Assembly (NCBI GenBank): GCA_023476565.1
Contig: JAMCVZ010000025.1
Coordinates: 1-52,276 of the forward strand
Direction of reading: 5' to 3'
Source: Nitrospirota bacterium
GTDB taxonomy: Bacteria; Nitrospirota; Thermodesulfovibrionia; Thermodesulfovibrionales; Dissulfurispiraceae
Length of the DNA stretch: 52,276 nucleotides
Under the pieces are notes generated by a model that searched no databases, was not told the origin of the DNA, and worked only from the letters and a program-made list of their open reading frames with translations. The translations under genes were made by a program, and so were the position numbers. Shown here one piece after another: positions 14,503 to 21,823 of this stretch (position 1 is its first letter; each line of letters starts with the position of its first letter).

Positions 14503-15564
14503 ATGTTTTTAATACACCGGTCAATTTTAAAGGAGCTGCTGTCGTCCTTTCTCCTTTCAATTCTCTTCCTGAATTTCACGCTTATGATGGAAAAGCTGCT
14601 GAGATTGAGCAGGCTCCTTTCAGGCGTCGGGGCGTCATTTATCGATATTACAAAGATAATCTTTTACCTGCAGCCCCAGATCCTTATACTGACAATACCG
14701 ATGGCCATGCTGCTGTCGATCCTTCTTGTCTACGGGAGGATGAATACGGATAACGAACTGGTGATACTGAAGGGCAGCGGCATGTCGTTTAAAGGGATAG
14801 CGGTTCCGGCGGCTTATCTCGGTCTGGCATGCTTTACTGTCGGCATTACGATGAGCTTTTACCTCAGCCCGCAAGGGAGTGCGGCATTGCGCAAGGGGTT
14901 GACGGAAATACTGACCAGGAGGGCTTCCATGACCATAGAGGAAGGGATATTCAATACAGCGTTTAAAAATATCGTCATACTGGTGAGGGAAAAGCCCACC
15001 CCGAATTCGCTGTCGGGTATCTTTATCATTGATGAAAGGAAGAAGGAAGAGCAGAAAGTAATCATAGCAAAAGAGGGCAAGATAATCCCGGAAAATGATA
15101 CCTTGAGTTTTTCACTTGATGACGGTCATATTTATATCACAAAAAAAGATGTATTCACTGAGATCCGGTTTGGAAAATACCATTTCAAGCTGACCCCTTC
15201 GATCGAGCCTGCTGACAAGAAAAACAGCGAGATGACACCGGGCGAGCTTCTCAGGGCATCAAGGGCCAAGCCGGGGGAAAAGATCCCCTATCTCCTCGAA
15301 TTCCATAGAAGGCTCTCCATGCCCGCGATATGCCTTATTATCATTCTGCTGGGGCCGTCTTTATCCCTGATGGCGGGCAAGTCAGGGAGGCTGGGCGGCC
15401 TTACCGTGGGACTATCCGTATTCGCCGTATATTACACCCTCTTGATTTACGGAGAGGGGCTGGCACGATCGGGCAAGCTTCCCCACCTGATAGGGGCATG
15501 GCTCTCTTTCATCGTACTGGCTCTGTTTTCGATAGTGGTATTTGAAAGGGTGAACAGAAAATGA
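14503..15564 (+). CDS. lptF: LptF/LptG-family LPS export permease, first copy
   Basis: A membrane protein of about 353 residues with the YjgP/YjgQ layout: N-terminal helices (LLSSFLLSILFLNF), the pair at PQILILTIPMAMLLSILLVYGRMNTDNELVILKGSGMS, a periplasmic beta-jellyroll domain in the middle, and C-terminal helices (ICLIIILLGPSLSLMAG onward). LptF and LptG form the inner-membrane part of the ATP-driven LptBFG exporter that moves lipopolysaccharide toward LptA. ATG 14503 is chosen because translation from it begins at the first typical MFLIHRSILKELL segment; upstream in-frame codons to 14434 look non-coding. No strong ribosome site is seen. It is followed by a palindromic spacer and the second permease. 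Confidence 0.88.
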   Translation: MFLIHRSILKELLSSFLLSILFLNFTLMMEKLLRLSRLLSGVGASFIDITKIIFYLQPQILILTIPMAMLLSILLVYGRMNTDNELVILKGSGMSFKGIAVPAAYLGLACFTVGITMSFYLSPQGSAALRKGLTEILTRRASMTIEEGIFNTAFKNIVILVREKPTPNSLSGIFIIDERKKEEQKVIIAKEGKIIPENDTLSFSLDDGHIYITKKDVFTEIRFGKYHFKLTPSIEPADKKNSEMTPGELLRASRAKPGEKIPYLLEFHRRLSMPAICLIIILLGPSLSLMAGKSGRLGGLTVGLSVFAVYYTLLIYGEGLARSGKLPHLIGAWLSFIVLALFSIVVFERVNRK

Positions 15565-15578
15565 TAAAGAAAAGCCCT

Positions 15579-15696
15579 AAATCCGAAGCACTAAATCCTA
15601 AACAAATTCAAATACCAATAAATCCAAAAGAGTTTGAAGATTTGAATTTTAGAAATTTGAATCTGTTTGGAGTTCAGGTATTAGGATTTCGGATTT
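15579..15696. repeat. 118-bp imperfect palindrome between lptF and lptG
   Basis: The spacer is bounded by a perfect inverted pair, AAATCCGAA (15579-15587) and TTCGGATTT (15688-15696), with an inner perfect pair AAATTCAAAT (15604-15613) and ATTTGAATTT (15640-15649). The arms match imperfectly along most of their length. It has no ORF and looks like a small palindromic mobile element or a long AT-rich RNA hairpin inside the operon. Confidence 0.6.
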
Positions 15697-15714
15697 CCTG
15701 AAGGGATATTGATT

Positions 15715-16818
15715 ATGCTCATAATACAAAAATTATACATAAAGGAGTTCCTGAAGACCCTGGTAATTCTCAGTCTCGGCATATCTCTTATATTCAGCAT
15801 CATCGGGTTTATCGACAAGATCGATGATTTCATGCCGCATAACCCCCCTGCAAAGCTGCTTTTTCAATATATCCTCCTGGCCATACCGAAATATCTTCAT
15901 TATCTGATGGCGATGGCAACGCTGCTCAGCGGTCTTTTCATATTCTCGCAGGCCATCAAGAGAAGGGAGATCGTCGTCATAAAGGCGGCATCGGGCAAGA
16001 TGAAAAGAATACTCATGCCTTTTGTGGCAATCGGAGTCATACTTACTCTTTTCGGATTCGCACTCGGCGAACTTGTTGTGCCTGTCACGTCGAAAAAAAT
16101 CCGCAGCATCAAGAGCCGGATAACCCAAAAGAAGAAAGAGATTACCTTCAAAGAGGGAACCCTTTACATGAGAGGCAAAGACGGTTCCATAGTGCGGATC
16201 GCCCTCTACCTGCCGGACCAGAATATCTCGAAAGGGGTCAGCATCTACAAGTTCGACAAAGACGGGCTGAAGGAGAGGATCGATGCGGAAACAGGAGAAT
16301 GGGAAGGCTCCACGTGGAAACTGAAAAAAGCCCTGGTGTACGATATTGCAAACGGCAAAGCGGTTGAAGTGCCCGAAGTCGTTTATCCGTATATAGAATC
16401 GCCTAAAATATTCCAGGAAGACATGTGGTCTGTGGAAGAGATGACCTTGCCGGAGCTTATCAAATACCAGCGCAGATTGAATGATGCGGGGTTCAAAAAC
16501 ATTAAACTCACCGTCGATATCAGCTCAAGATTATCCTACCCTCTCATAAACCTGTTCATGCTGCTCCTGGGGATATCGCTTTCAATAGGCGGGGAACAGC
16601 AGGCGTTCCAGAAGATACTCCATACGAAATCCCAAACACACGGGGGCATCATTGCAGCGGGGCTGGGGCTTTTTATAAGCCTTGTCTATTGGTTTGGATA
16701 TTCAATGTTTTTATCCCTGGGATACGCCGGCGCCATTCCTCCTGCCATAGCGCCGTGGATCGTCCCATCCGTGTTTTCCATACTATCGCTCTACCTGTAT
16801 AGCCAGATACCGGAATAA
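15715..16818 (+). CDS. lptG: LptF/LptG-family LPS export permease, second copy
   Basis: A 367-residue paralogue of the preceding permease with the same layout: an N-terminal helix (IKEFLKTLVILSLGISLIF), the paired helices at YLHYLMAMATLLSGLFIFSQ followed by EIVVIKAASGKMKRI, a periplasmic domain (about 110-265) and C-terminal helices. It completes the LptFG heterodimer. ATG 15715 is chosen because AAGGGA lies 8 nt upstream; a TTG two codons earlier is too close to that site. It ends near a palindrome shared with the convergent deoC. Which of the two is strictly LptF or LptG is assigned by order only. Confidence 0.85.
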   Translation: MLIIQKLYIKEFLKTLVILSLGISLIFSIIGFIDKIDDFMPHNPPAKLLFQYILLAIPKYLHYLMAMATLLSGLFIFSQAIKRREIVVIKAASGKMKRILMPFVAIGVILTLFGFALGELVVPVTSKKIRSIKSRITQKKKEITFKEGTLYMRGKDGSIVRIALYLPDQNISKGVSIYKFDKDGLKERIDAETGEWEGSTWKLKKALVYDIANGKAVEVPEVVYPYIESPKIFQEDMWSVEEMTLPELIKYQRRLNDAGFKNIKLTVDISSRLSYPLINLFMLLLGISLSIGGEQQAFQKILHTKSQTHGGIIAAGLGLFISLVYWFGYSMFLSLGYAGAIPPAIAPWIVPSVFSILSLYLYSQIPE

Positions 16819-16822
16819 AAGA

Positions 16823-16889
16823 CAGTAACAAGTAACGAGTTAAAGAATAAAGAGGATTCCAAAGATTCGATACTCGTCACTCGTTACTG
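16823..16889. repeat. Palindrome between convergent lptG and deoC, copy 2
   Basis: CAGTAACAAGTAACGAGT (16823-16840) and ACTCGTCACTCGTTACTG (16872-16889) form a near-perfect hairpin of 18-bp arms. The left arm starts just after the lptG stop, and the right arm contains the last codons and stop of deoC. It could act as a bidirectional terminator between the convergent genes. Confidence 0.65.
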
Positions 16890-17599
16890 CCTTTACTCAT
16901 TGCCTCTTTCATTATCCCAACCCCTGCACTCGTCCCTATCCTCGTTGCGCCTGCCTTGATGAGCTTCAGCATCTGGGCAAGGGTCTTAATTCCGCCCGCT
17001 GCCTTTACTGCGGCCTTATCACCAACAGCATCCTTGATCAGTTTTACATCCCTTACCGTTGCACCCTTCGGGCCGAAACCCGTTGATGTCTTGACGAACC
17101 TGGCGCCGCATACCACCGCAATTCTTGCAACAGAGCGCTTTTCCTCCTCATCCAGATAGCACGTTTCGATAATCACTTTATGAATGACTGAACCGGATGC
17201 GGATATTATCCCCGAGAGCTCCTCTTCCAGAAAACACCAGTTCCCCGATTTCACAGCCCCTATGTTCATCACGATATCCAGCTCCTGCGCCCCGTAAAGG
17301 ACCGATTGCATGGCCTCATATACCTTTACGTTCTTCATGGTCACGCCGTGGGGAAAACCTATGACGGTTGCCACCTTTGTATCGTATCCCGTAAGAATGG
17401 CTTTGCAGAGGGGGACATAATAGGGATGCACGCATACCGAATAAAAGTTGTACTTTATCGCCCCTTTGCACAGCTTTATGATATCGGCCTCTGTGGCCTC
17501 GGGCTTCAGCAGGCTCTGGTCAATGAATCTCGCCAACTGCCCGGGAGAAAGCTTCTCACTCCCATAGGGACGGGCCTTCCCCTTTTTTCTCTTTGACAT
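16877..17599 (-). CDS. deoC: Deoxyribose-phosphate aldolase
   Basis: A 240-residue class I aldolase that splits 2-deoxyribose 5-phosphate into glyceraldehyde 3-phosphate and acetaldehyde in deoxynucleoside catabolism. The Schiff-base lysine lies in VKTSTGFGPKGAT; VKAAGGIKT and RIGTSAGVGI are the other family blocks, and the N-terminal FIDQSLLKPEATE matches the usual IDHTLLKP. ATG 17599 has AGAGG about 10 nt upstream. Its start overlaps the end of the class IV aminotransferase gene by 44 nt, so the two are translated together. The last five codons (KGSNE) and the stop lie within the palindromic repeat, which appears to have supplied a new C terminus. Confidence 0.93.
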   Translation of the reverse strand: MSKRKKGKARPYGSEKLSPGQLARFIDQSLLKPEATEADIIKLCKGAIKYNFYSVCVHPYYVPLCKAILTGYDTKVATVIGFPHGVTMKNVKVYEAMQSVLYGAQELDIVMNIGAVKSGNWCFLEEELSGIISASGSVIHKVIIETCYLDEEEKRSVARIAVVCGARFVKTSTGFGPKGATVRDVKLIKDAVGDKAAVKAAGGIKTLAQMLKLIKAGATRIGTSAGVGIMKEAMSKGSNE

Positions 17600-18440
17600 A
17601 TCCGTTCACCTCTTGTTTATATTTCTTCAGGAGCGCTCTCGAGGCCTCTCCCACCTTGAACTTCACGGTATCCACCCTGCTTACGGGCATCACTTCCATA
17701 GTGGTGTTCGTTATAAACACCTCGGTCGCCCTGTACAGCTCAGCGGTGGTAAATTCCCCTTCTTTTACCCGCATCCCGCTCTTCACGGCGTCTTCTATTA
17801 CAAGCGATCTCGTTATTCCGTCGAGGATCCCGCACTCCGGAGAGGGAGTATGCACTATACCGTCCGAAACGAAAAAGATATTGCTTATAGTGCCCTCTGC
17901 AAGGTGTCCTGCTGCGTTGAGCATTATGGCTTCATGCGCGTCTGCTTTCTTGGCCTCGATCTTCGCGAGGATGTTGTTGAGGAAATTAAGAGACTTGATC
18001 TGCGGGTTAAGGGCCTCCTTAAGGTTACGCCTCGTGGCGGCGATTATAAGCTTTATGCCTTCCGAATAAAAAGCCTGCGGATAATCTTTAAATGCGTTCG
18101 CTATAACTACAAAGGTAGGCTCTTTGCAGAGGTCGGGGTCAAGACCGATCGGCCCATACCCCCTTGAGACGGTCAACCTTACATAAGCGTTGATTAATGA
18201 GTTTGCCTGGAGTGTTTCGTAAACGGCCAGCTTTACGCCCGATATATCTCTATGCATATCGAGACCTATAAGCGCGGCCGACCTGAACAGCCGCCGGAGG
18301 TGCTCATCGGCCATAAATATTACGCCGTCATATACACGCAGGGTCTCGTATATTCCATCGCCGTACAAAAAACCATGGTCGAATACGGACACCTTCGCTT
18401 CCGATGACGGGACAACCTTATCGTTTAAATAGATAAACAT
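17556..18440 (-). CDS. Class IV PLP aminotransferase (branched-chain/D-amino-acid type or ADC lyase)
   Basis: A 294-residue fold-type IV PLP enzyme. Family landmarks are VFDHGFLYGDGIYETLRVY at the N terminus, the PLP lysine in QIKSLNFLNNILAKIEA, and EAIMLNAAGHLAEGTISNIFFV followed by GILDGITRSLVIE. This set is shared by IlvE, D-alanine aminotransferase and aminodeoxychorismate lyase, which cannot be told apart safely by eye. IlvE (last step of branched-chain amino acid synthesis) or a D-amino-acid transaminase is most likely. ATG 18440 is the only good start, though no clear ribosome site precedes it; the upstream 84 nt are very AT-rich. It overlaps deoC by 44 nt. Confidence 0.85.
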   Translation of the reverse strand: MFIYLNDKVVPSSEAKVSVFDHGFLYGDGIYETLRVYDGVIFMADEHLRRLFRSAALIGLDMHRDISGVKLAVYETLQANSLINAYVRLTVSRGYGPIGLDPDLCKEPTFVVIANAFKDYPQAFYSEGIKLIIAATRRNLKEALNPQIKSLNFLNNILAKIEAKKADAHEAIMLNAAGHLAEGTISNIFFVSDGIVHTPSPECGILDGITRSLVIEDAVKSGMRVKEGEFTTAELYRATEVFITNTTMEVMPVSRVDTVKFKVGEASRALLKKYKQEVNGYVKEKKGEGPSLWE

Positions 18441-18466
18441 AAGTAAAAAATCAATGATAAAAATGG

Positions 18467-18523
18467 AAAATTAAAATTGAGGGATTCATTTATTTTACAT
18501 TTTTATTTTTAAATTTTAATTTT
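18467..18523. repeat. AT-rich hairpin downstream of the YraN-like gene
   Basis: AAAATTAAAATT (18467-18478) and AATTTTAATTTT (18512-18523) are perfect 12-base inverted repeats separated by 33 nt. The structure directly follows the stop of the YraN-like gene on the minus strand and precedes the aminotransferase start. It may weaken transcription between them or be a remnant of an AT-rich palindrome. Confidence 0.4.
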
Positions 18524-18524
18524 T

Positions 18525-18866
18525 TCAAAACGCTTCCACTATATGATTAATTTCGTCTTTTCCGCTCCTGGATATAATACTGATTACGTCGAACCTGACA
18601 GGCATCTCAAGCTTGTTGCGCGTTACATAATAAAGAGCAATCCTCCTGAGTTTCTCCTGCTTCCTGTGGTCCACCGCTTCAAAAGGCTGGCCATATGTAT
18701 CAGTGGTCCTTGCCTTGACCTCAACGAACACAAGAGTATCCCTGTCCCTTACAATAATATCCGCCTCACCGATGGGGGTCCTGTAATTACGCTGCAGGAC
18801 TTTGAACCCCTTCTCTTTCAGATAGTCTGCGGCGATATCCTCGCCCTTGGAGCCCAGGGGTTTCAT
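18525..18866 (-). CDS. YraN/UPF0102 family endonuclease-fold protein
   Basis: A 113-residue member of the UPF0102 family (YraN in E. coli). It has a PD-(D/E)xK-like core: GEDIAADYLKEKGFKVLQRNYR, then GEADIIVRD and FVEVKART with the typical E-x-K pair, and a C-terminal FDVISI strand. Such proteins resemble Holliday-junction resolvases, but a clear role is not established. ATG 18866 overlaps the stop of the TOPRIM gene by one base (TGATG), so the two are translationally coupled. That coupling suggests a shared nucleic-acid function. Confidence 0.9.
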   Translation of the reverse strand: MKPLGSKGEDIAADYLKEKGFKVLQRNYRTPIGEADIIVRDRDTLVFVEVKARTTDTYGQPFEAVDHRKQEKLRRIALYYVTRNKLEMPVRFDVISIISRSGKDEINHIVEAF

Positions 18867-19411
18867 CAGATATCCCCCAAAAATCCCCCGGCCTCTTCCG
18901 GCCCGCCCACGGTAATCTCTGCTCCGGCCAGTCTCTCGAGCAGCACCGGTATACCCTCTATATCTTTAATGTCCTTCTGGCACAGCACTTTGATTATCTC
19001 CCTGAATGCGGAGAACTCTTCCCATAATCCCTTGAGGTGCTCAGATACAATTTTATGAAGGTCCTCTCCCTTCTCATCCCAATCCATGAGAAGAACCACC
19101 CTCTGGAACCTTTCAGCGATATCCTCGCAAAAATCGTATATTCCCTTTCCCCTGTGCAGTGTAATGATATCACCCGCAAGCCCTATCTTTTTCAAGGCAA
19201 GGGCATCTCTCCTTCCCTCAACGATAACCGGCGCCCTCTTATTAACCTCATAGAGGTTCTGCAAGACCTCTTTCAGCCTTTCCGCCCTTTCAACATCGTT
19301 ATCCTGGGGCATTACCGTTTTCAAAGGCCCCTCGGGTGCATGGCGCGGCTCCCTGTTTTGAAGTTTATAAGAGGGGGCGCCCTTTGTAGATAACTCGCTC
19401 TTCTTTTTCAT
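18866..19411 (-). CDS. TOPRIM-domain protein (M5-like nuclease fold)
   Basis: A 181-residue protein with a central TOPRIM domain: APVIVEGRRDALALKKIG carries the conserved Glu, and VVLLMDWDEKGED carries the DxD pair, so the metal-binding residues are intact. This fold occurs in RNase M5, primases and topoisomerases; the small stand-alone form here is closest to M5-like or archaeal UPF0292-type proteins, and the substrate is unknown. ATG 19411 is preferred because GGTGAG lies about 8 nt upstream; a TTG at 19435 would add eight residues. A sigma-70-type promoter lies at 19444-19472. It is coupled to the YraN-like gene by a one-base overlap. Confidence 0.8.
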   Translation of the reverse strand: MKKKSELSTKGAPSYKLQNREPRHAPEGPLKTVMPQDNDVERAERLKEVLQNLYEVNKRAPVIVEGRRDALALKKIGLAGDIITLHRGKGIYDFCEDIAERFQRVVLLMDWDEKGEDLHKIVSEHLKGLWEEFSAFREIIKVLCQKDIKDIEGIPVLLERLAGAEITVGGPEEAGGFLGDI

Positions 19412-19443
19412 GATTTTGCTCACCGGAATGGTCAATTTGATAA

Positions 19444-19472
19444 ATTATACGATTTTAAGGAGTTTTTTACAA
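19444..19472 (-). promoter_or_regulatory. Sigma-70-type promoter of the TOPRIM/YraN-like genes
   Basis: On the minus strand TTGTAA (19467-19472), a 17-bp spacer and TATAAT (19444-19449) form a good housekeeping promoter. The flanking text (ATCTTTGTA ... CGTATAAT) recurs at the next promoter upstream, 19893-19921, suggesting a shared origin or shared control. Confidence 0.65.
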
Positions 19473-19631
19473 AGATTCCTTACCACAATACCAAGATATA
19501 ATTGCACGGATAAGGACGGATAGGATAGGAATATACTCTTATGAGTGAACACTCAGATAAAATTGAAAGTTGACCATCGCCAGAACGGCTCTAAGCACAG
19601 GGATGAAAAACAACCAGATATAAGGGGTGTT

Positions 19632-19862
19632 CTATTCCACTGCCACAAATGTTTCCGTACGATTTATGCCCTTTATTTTCCTTACCTTTTTAAGAACCTT
19701 ATCGAATATTTCGGAGGTGTCCGCAGCCTCTATGACCGCTATTATATCGTAAGGACCGGTAACCAGATCGGCATTCACAACCCCCTTTATTCCCCTCATG
19801 GTATCCCGTATTGAAACATCCCTGCCCGGCAAAACATTCGTAAGCAGATAGATTCGTGCCAT
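19632..19862 (-). CDS. Stand-alone Lrp/AsnC ligand-binding (RAM) domain protein
   Basis: A 76-residue protein consisting only of the RAM domain of Lrp/AsnC regulators: ARIYLLTNVLPGRDVSIRDTM, then VVNADLVTGPYDIIAVIEA and IKGINRTETFVAVE. There is no DNA-binding helix-turn-helix. Stand-alone domains of this type assemble into rings that bind amino acids and may modulate full-length regulators. ATG 19862 is preceded by GGAGGG at good spacing, and a sigma-70-type promoter lies at 19893-19921. It appears to be a single-gene unit between the TOPRIM gene and the CheY-like gene. Confidence 0.85.
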   Translation of the reverse strand: MARIYLLTNVLPGRDVSIRDTMRGIKGVVNADLVTGPYDIIAVIEAADTSEIFDKVLKKVRKIKGINRTETFVAVE

Positions 19863-19892
19863 ATGCCCTCCGTTTTCAGTGATCTCAATAAA

Positions 19893-19921
19893 ATTATACG
19901 ACTTTTTAGCAGGAACTACAA
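19893..19921 (-). promoter_or_regulatory. Sigma-70-type promoter of the RAM-domain gene
   Basis: On the minus strand TTGTAG (19916-19921), a 17-bp spacer and TATAAT (19893-19898) precede the RAM-domain gene by about 30 nt. An imperfect GC-rich hairpin at 19927-19949 just upstream could terminate transcription arriving from the CheY-like gene. Confidence 0.65.
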
Positions 19922-20000
19922 AGATTGCCCCGGTGCCTAAGACCAGGGCATCTAACTCGAATGGAGTGTATCCGAAGGCAGGCTCTTGTAAATTAAAATT

Positions 20001-20363
20001 CTAAACTAAAATCTCGCGCACAGCTTTGAGTATATCGTCCGGCATGAAAGGTTTCCTGATTGTATGTATCGCCCCAAAACCCCTGGCGACCTGGAGACGG
20101 TCGGGGGCAACGGTATTGGCGCCTGATATGGCAATGATCTTTACATCAGGATACTCCTTTTTCAAATCCCGGATCGTTTCCAGCCCGTCCTTCCCGGGCA
20201 TGACGATGTCGGTAATAACAAGGTCGGCATGCTCTTTGCGGTATAAATCTATTCCGGCCTGTCCGTGGGAGGCTGCATAAACCTTGAACCCGTTGAACTC
20301 GAACACGTCCTTTAACATCCCCCTCAGCAGGCTGTCATCATCTATAATAAGTATACTTTTCAT
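20001..20363 (-). CDS. Single-domain response regulator (CheY-like receiver)
   Basis: A 120-residue stand-alone receiver domain. The acidic pocket is IIDDDS near the N terminus, the phospho-acceptor Asp lies in LVITDIVMPGKDG, and the conserved Lys is in IRKPFMPDD. There is no output domain, so it acts by protein contact, for example on a kinase, a flagellar switch or a phosphorelay. ATG 20363 has AAGAGG 7 nt upstream. No kinase gene is adjacent. It stands between the RAM-domain gene and the decayed region. Confidence 0.92.
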   Translation of the reverse strand: MKSILIIDDDSLLRGMLKDVFEFNGFKVYAASHGQAGIDLYRKEHADLVITDIVMPGKDGLETIRDLKKEYPDVKIIAISGANTVAPDRLQVARGFGAIHTIRKPFMPDDILKAVREILV

Positions 20364-20457
20364 GATGCGCCTCTTCGACTCTGCGAACCTTTCTCAATAT
20401 TTGTGCAGCATTTCTAAACAATGCTTTCAGATTTGATACCTTTATACTTCTTTTAAG

Positions 20458-20475
20458 TTGTATATGTCAATACAA
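20458..20475. promoter_or_regulatory. Operator-like dyad before the truncated HTH gene
   Basis: TTGTAT-ATGTCA-ATACAA is a perfect 6-bp inverted repeat with a 6-bp spacer, 49 nt upstream of the ATG of the truncated HTH gene. It resembles an autoregulatory operator of a small XRE-type repressor or antitoxin. Confidence 0.35.
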
Positions 20476-20524
20476 TTTTTGGATGGTAGTAAATGAAATT
20501 AGCCGGTTGGTATAGTGAACTGTT

Positions 20525-20608
20525 ATGCAGAAGCGGAAAATAATAACAAGCAGGGACATCGGGGAAAGGATCAAAGAGAGGCGGCGGGAGCTCAAGATAT
20601 CAAATTGA
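20525..20608 (+). pseudogene. Truncated XRE-type HTH gene (27 codons left)
   Basis: The frame from ATG 20525 encodes MQKRKIITSRDIGERIKERR and seven more residues before TGA. GERIKERRRELKIS is the typical first helix of a Cro/C1-type helix-turn-helix, but the recognition helix is missing. The break coincides with the end of an oppositely oriented ATPase remnant, so a deletion or insertion probably removed the rest. Confidence 0.5.
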
Positions 20609-20619
20609 ACCTTGCACTT

Positions 20620-20881
20620 TCATTCGAAAACCCGCCACCATGGCATCGAGATAACCTTTGAATGGAGCCATTTTATAGAGTTCCATGCATGAAGCAATAC
20701 CCCCCTGATTGTCCGGGGATACTCCTCAATAAAGTTCAGCAGGGTTTTCGCATCGTTAAATGTAGGGTTCCTGGTGAGCTTCGCCTCAAAAGCTAAAAGC
20801 TTCTTCCCGTGCTCCACTTTGTGCCTCGTCTATAATTATGCAGTCCGAATCAATCCATAGCGATGCCGGGTCCGAAACTAC
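20620..20881 (-). pseudogene. Remnant of a DUF4143-type AAA ATPase
   Basis: Reading the minus strand, one frame gives DPASLWIDSDCIIIDEAQ, which looks like the Walker B segment of this ATPase family. After a frame change the next stretch (20620-20817) gives FEAKLTRNPTFNDAKTLLNF and ends VISMPWWRVF, matching the usual C terminus (E-x-K, DAK, LPWW). The nucleotide-binding start and the large middle part are missing, so this is a gene with an internal deletion and a frameshift. These ATPases are frequent in accessory DNA. Confidence 0.6.
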
Positions 20882-20901
20882 TCATCACCAATACTAAGAA
20901 T

Positions 20902-21059
20902 CTATTTCAGCAGGCAGTTCATCGTATGCGGGAGGACATAGTATGTAAGCGGCTTCGACAGCTCAAGCGCAGCCATGGCCGGCGGAGCCTCGCAGACGGG
21001 CTGGATGCCCGGTGAGAATGAGCGAACATACTATGTCCTCCCGCATCCTACTGAAATAG
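20902..21059. repeat. 158-bp palindromic element with perfect 21-bp arms
   Basis: Perfect inverted 21-bp arms lie at 20926-20946 and 21026-21046 (starting ATGCGGGAGGACATAGTATG). They are flanked by a second inverted pair, CTATTTCAG (20902-20910) and CTGAAATAG (21051-21059). The 79-bp centre is GC-rich, unlike the surroundings. There is no transposase, so it looks like a MITE-like or REP-like element or a structured RNA. It sits within the decayed region. Confidence 0.7.
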
Positions 21060-21182
21060 GCTTTAAGAACGATATGAGAACAATTCGTCTCATTTCAGCC
21101 TGACCCTAAATGTCTTTCCAAAATTCAGCGATTATTTATTTCTATCACTTATCCATGTTATGCTTTGATCGAGGAGATGGTT

Positions 21183-21350
21183 ATGGCAAAAACAAATGTT
21201 AAAAAGGCTAAAAAACATCTTTCTAAATTGCGTGAGCTTATCGTCAAAAGAAAGCATCCGTTTTCTGAAATGACAGAAGAACAAGTAATAAAAGCCCTTC
21301 GTAAAACAAGAGAAGAAATCTGGAAAGAGAAAGTTGCTTCTCGTTCTTGA
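21183..21350 (+). CDS. Small antitoxin-like protein paired with a PIN gene
   Basis: A 55-residue, highly charged helical protein (KKAKKHLSKLRELIVKRKHP ... MTEEQVIKALRKTREEIWKE). It ends 17 nt inside the start of the PIN gene, the typical overlap of a type II toxin-antitoxin pair. ATG 21183 is chosen because GAGGAG lies 6 nt upstream; the TTG and ATG further up overlap that site. The antitoxin family is not recognised. With the toxin interrupted by an amber codon, it may now be an orphan antitoxin. Confidence 0.6.
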   Translation: MAKTNVKKAKKHLSKLRELIVKRKHPFSEMTEEQVIKALRKTREEIWKEKVASRS

Positions 21351-21759
21351 TTCAAACGAATATATTTTCGGATTCGGAGCTTTTAAAAAACCTGCCTGTG
21401 AAGCGCTTCTTAACCTGATAGCGGATGTATCTCCCGTATATTCAATAAGCGTGCCTCGCTTAATTATGGAAGAGGTGCAGCGCAATCTATCTCCGGCAGA
21501 ATTTTCGGAATTTGTCGATTTTATTGAGAACCTTGCAGTTATAGACGAAGACTTTGTTGTGCCTTTTGAATTGGGGTCTAAATATGAATTACATAGACTG
21601 AAGCCGGCTGATGCTTTTATTGCGGCATATGTGGAATAGACAGGCGCGGATGCACTGGTATCGGAAAACAGGCACTTTTTAAGACGACATTCCAGCCTGC
21701 CTTTCAAAATCCTTCATGCGGAAAATTGTCTAAAGCTCATTCAAGCCTCATTGCAGTAG
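21334..21759 (+). pseudogene. PIN-domain ribonuclease toxin interrupted by an amber codon
   Basis: From TTG 21334 the frame encodes a PIN domain: VLDSNEYIFGF (first Asp), an internal Glu region, KPADAFIAAYVE (third acidic site). Then TAG at 21637-21639 is followed in the same frame by TGADALVSENRHFLRR and 23 more residues to the next stop at 21759. ALVSENRHFL is the last conserved PIN block, so the protein was whole before the TAG, which lies one base from TGG (Trp). Truncation removes the fourth catalytic site and should inactivate it, unless amber is read through. The start overlaps the antitoxin gene. Confidence 0.75.
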
Positions 21760-21823
21760 AGAGGCAGAAGGCTACTATTGCTCCTGTAAAACAATGTATC
21801 TGTCATTTTCAATCTTCCTTGTT

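Noticed and set aside
20902-21059. CRISPR array
   Set aside because: The repeat is one inverted pair, not a series of direct repeats with regular spacers; no cas gene is seen in the window.
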